Assembly (NCBI GenBank): GCA_001510575.1
Contig: LNGK01000004.1
Coordinates: 927,895 to 991,894, forward strand
Length of the DNA stretch: 64,000 bases
Direction of reading: 5' to 3'
Source of the DNA: Knoxdaviesia capensis
Lineage: Eukaryota; Ascomycota; Sordariomycetes; Microascales; Gondwanamycetaceae
A model generated the notes under the pieces. That model had not been told where the DNA came from. It did not search any database and saw only the letters and a list, made by a program, of their open reading frames with translations. The translations under genes and the position numbers were made by a program. Below are positions 61,001 through 64,000 of this stretch, in pieces (position 1 is the stretch's first letter; every line of letters begins with the position of its first letter).

Positions 61001-62110
61001 GGTGAGAGTATGAAGCTAGGAGAGGAAGAGGGGTCGACGGACACACACGGCGCGATCGTTTGGGGCGGGAGCATCGGCTTGCGTGGCCGGAGAGCCGGCT
61101 CCCGGTTGGGGCAGGAGACCGTCGAGGGTTCCGGGATCGGAGAGGGAAAGCCGCTGGAAAAGAGACAGTTGAGATAGCCGGATCGGTCGCGTCGAATGGC
61201 TTGGAGCTGCTGAACTTGATCGTTGACACTGGGAATCTGTGAAGCTGTGAATCTATCTCAGGACTGGTGATGTTGTTATAAGAAGAATATGAGATGGCCA
61301 GAAGAAAATACAAGTAAGTATAGAGCTTAGAAATCAGACCTAAGGATATGAACAAACAACAAGAGACATTAATGATATAGCATTTTCATCAAAAGCAGGA
61401 TTCATGCTTTCATGTGGCGTTTGCTTGCATTGGTTTTCTAGGCAAACAGCCGAGCAAGCAAGCATCATCACGTAAAAAAGATCAATCCATATAAAACTTC
61501 ACGTTATCACGTGTAATTCCACTATCAAGATAAGCGATAACTGATAGACGATAAAGCAAGCAACTCCTTTATCAAAAGCAAGTCAAAAGAGCTCTTAACC
61601 CCTCTTTCTAGCTATCAAAAGCAGAAAGAGCAGAGTCAAAAAGATGTTTCACTATAGGATGCTCCTTCCTGCTTCTGGATGCGGCCTTTATTTTCAGGGA
61701 GCAATCCAGAGGATACCTATAAATCACATGTAAATGCTAGAGACTTGAAAGTACCGGGTGGGACCTGAAGCTTAAAAATCACCTGTTCAAGCATTTGCAC
61801 TCGGTCTTAAGAGAGCTTTTTAACTTTTCCTTCAGACCTTTCCTCTTCTCTGCAAACTTCTTCTTTTTTTCACTCTCTGCGTCTCGTAAGACTCAAGGCC
61901 CATCATCATATTCTGTTCTATTTTCTGCTTCACCTAAAGGCTCAACTTCTTCACTTTTTCTCCCTCTCATTGGCATAATTGGAAATCATTACTGAGGCTC
62001 TTCTCTCCCAAGACCCCGAACCAGGCACATCTAGCTGTGGTTCTGTACCCAAACCCTAATTCCCGTCCCATATATCCACCACCTCGAAACAGCTGGGCAC
62101 CATTGACATC
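61001..62110. promoter_or_regulatory. Divergent region between tfb4 and the UNC-45/She4 gene
   Basis: About 1.1 kb. The tfb4 side is GC-rich; 61360-61800 is AT-rich with repeated TATCAAAAGCA and AAGCAAGCA-like words (for example 61388, 61570, 61614); a telomere-like AACCCTAAT at 62052-62060 lies 50 bases before the UNC-45 start codon. No gene is seen. Confidence 0.5.
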
Positions 62111-64000
62111 ATGTCGGCAGTCGCAGTTGCTGCGACCCCGCAGGATCGCGAAGATCAGACGCAGCTTCTGATTGCTGCGTTGATGGAGGGCGGGCTGGAA
62201 GACGACGATACCTGCCAGAGCCTGGACAAGCTGACGTCTCTCCTTAACGCCGACTACGAAGCCACCAAGGCCAACAAGTCCGCCAAATCCATCTGCTCGG
62301 TCATTGATGTCGACTGCGCCGATACGTTGTTCGGATACCTCGACATGCGCCAGCCTGATATTGTCCGAGCTCACGCCACCATGACTGCCGCTGCATACTT
62401 CCAAGCCGCCGGCCCCGGTGGCACCAAGAACCTCGAGGCCTTCTTCTTCGACCGACTGCAACGGGGAACCTACGACGATTATATTGTCGCCTTTTGCGCT
62501 GCGGCATCCACGTTTCCCATGGTCCCGGACAAGGTGACTGAGATGTTCCTTAGCCAGGGCTTCATCGGAACTCTGGGGCCTCTTATGCACCGCAAATGGA
62601 AAAGCCGCAAGGTCGAGACGGCGTGCCTGGAAATGCTCAGCGCCGCCTGCATGAACTCCCAGTGTCGCGAAGCCGTGCAGAAATACTGCACAGAGTGGCT
62701 CGAGGAGATTGTCGACCAAGATCCCAACCTTGTCACCCTGGGACCAGCTCGGAGTGACCCTCAGCATGACCAGCAGGCCGGATCCATCTCCATGCGCATC
62801 CACTCCATGCAGGTTCAGAAGCTGGCGGCGGTTATCCTAGCAAAGCTACAGGTATTTTGACTGCTTCCCTCTGGTTGTCCGTCTTGTGTAACTTGCAAGC
62901 AGACTCCCTACCAAAATCAAATCCCCTTCTAACTAACTAATCAGAGTGAAGGCGTTTCCGGGAGCCTCTCCCCCGAATGATAGCAGTGCTAAAATCACCA
63001 GCGCTATAACCAGCATCGAAGATCTCTCGGCCATGTTTGCAAAGTCCATTCTCGAAGACAACCCGGCCGCCGGTGGCATTGAGGACCTCAAAGTGTCCAC
63101 TGCTCCTCAGTCCATCGAGGGTCTCGCATATGCCTCGCTGCGTTCTTCGGTGCGAGAATCACTTGCTCACAACAGTGCTTTCTTGAAAAGGCTGGCTACC
63201 TACCTGCAGTCTTCGCCGCCGAAATCCCCCATCACATACGGTGCTCTCAGTATCTTAGTCAATCTGACACGCTACTCGCCAGTGTTGACTGCGGAAGACA
63301 AGAAGATGAAGCAGCTTAAAGCCTACGCCAACGCCGCCGGAAAGGACGCGCTGATTTCGGACCCTTTGCTTGACGATGAGCATGTCTCTGCTCGGTGCAA
63401 GTTGGTGTTCGAAGCCGGTTTTACTCCTGTGCTCGTCACCCACAGCAAAAACGGCTCGGCCGCATCACTGTCTCTGATAGTGTCGATCATCAACGCATTT
63501 GCTTTCAACAAGACCCTACGAGGGCAGCTGGCTCAGCAGGGTGCCGTGAGGCTGCTGATGTCTGCATGGGCGGCGCTTCCCGAATCACAATCTGATGCGC
63601 GTCGGATTGCTGCGCAGGCACTGGCACGAATTCTCATCAGCACAAACCCCGCCCTCGTGTTTGGTGGAAATCGCGCAAACACTCACATGGCCGCCATTCG
63701 CCCGCTGGCTTCGATCCTTACCCCCCCTGACGCAGGCGCGGAAACGCGAGACCTTCTCCCCGCCTTCGAATCGCTGATGGCCCTGACGAATATCGCCTCG
63801 ATGAACGACCCCGACGCCCAGCGCGCCACTGTCCAGGCGTGCTGGCCCCAAGTGGATGAACTCATGCTCTCGTCCAATGTCCTGGTATCCAAGGCTTCGG
63901 TTGAGCTCGTTTGCAACCTAGTGCAGGATCCCGAGGGCATCATGCTGTATGTTGACTCTTCGCCGGCTGCCAAGACCCGCATCCACGTGCTGGTTGCTCT
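62111..64000 (+). CDS. UNC-45/Cro1/She4 myosin chaperone (5' part; runs off the window)
   Basis: Homologue of yeast She4 and Podospora Cro1, UCS-domain proteins that fold and stabilise myosin motor domains. Exons in the window: 62111-62851 and 62952 to beyond 64000; 247 plus 349 residues seen. It consists of armadillo-like helices, for example LDKLTSLLNADYEAT, AAAYFQAAGPGGTKNLEAFFFDRLQ and LATYLQSSPPKSPITYGALSILVNLTRYSP. No TPR domain is seen at the N-terminus, as in fungal members. The intron acceptor was set at GAAG|GC (62951) because the nearer AGs (62944, 62946) lead to a stop or wrong phase; a CTAACTAACTAA branch region precedes it. The C-terminal UCS domain lies outside. Confidence 0.88.

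Noticed and set aside
61967..62803. Minus-strand 278-codon ORF over UNC-45
   Set aside because: Antisense shadow of exon 1; plus strand is the conserved frame.

Overview
The window is nuclear DNA of a filamentous ascomycete (Pezizomycotina, probably a Sordariomycete, which is an inference). Evidence: short GT-AG introns with CTAAC-type branch points, C-ending codon bias in the coding DNA, fungus-specific families (Zn2Cys6 regulator, SAT4/rhodopsin-like membrane protein, AA9 polysaccharide monooxygenase), and a 22-kb block in which CpA and TpG dinucleotides are almost completely gone, the signature of repeat-induced point mutation (RIP).

Bases 1 to about 22,150 are a dead, nested transposon block. 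The outermost layer is a Ty1/copia-type element whose reverse transcriptase/RNase H region is split into three pieces (1-910, 20575-21353, 21638-21924). A Ty3/gypsy cluster (911-20574) sits in it with a 4-bp target duplication, GAGG. Its layout is LTR, segment X, LTR, X, internal 1, LTR, internal 2, LTR. A fifth LTR (21354-21637, reverse) interrupts the same copia element with target duplication ATTT and is almost free of RIP. Removing both insertions restores the copia reading frame.

Bases from about 22,150 to 64,000 are GC-rich, without RIP, and hold eleven genes: a myo-inositol-type sugar transporter (-), Bud6/Aip3 (+), Rqc1/TCF25 (+), a Zn2Cys6 transcription factor (+), a SAT4-type seven-helix membrane protein (+), an AA9 LPMO with a long Pro/Val/Thr tail (-), the copper chaperone Atx1 (-), alcohol dehydrogenase (+), Arp3 (-, seven exons), a taspase-like threonine aspartase (+), TFIIH subunit Tfb4 (-), and the start of the UNC-45/She4 myosin chaperone (+, runs off the window; it is the eleventh if Tfb4 is the tenth and the count starts at Bud6). 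Exon coordinates were worked out by eye from splice signals and family conservation.

The genes do not form one pathway. Three act on actin or myosin (Bud6, Arp3, UNC-45), and two relate to copper (Atx1 delivers copper to the secretory pathway; AA9 is a secreted copper enzyme), but nothing in the sequence shows co-regulation. Two long gene-free gaps (37.7-42.1 kb and 47.8-52.35 kb) contain microsatellites and no convincing ORF. I found no new defence or biosynthetic system; the most informative part is the layered, RIP-dated retrotransposon nest and an unexplained third coding region in its gypsy element.
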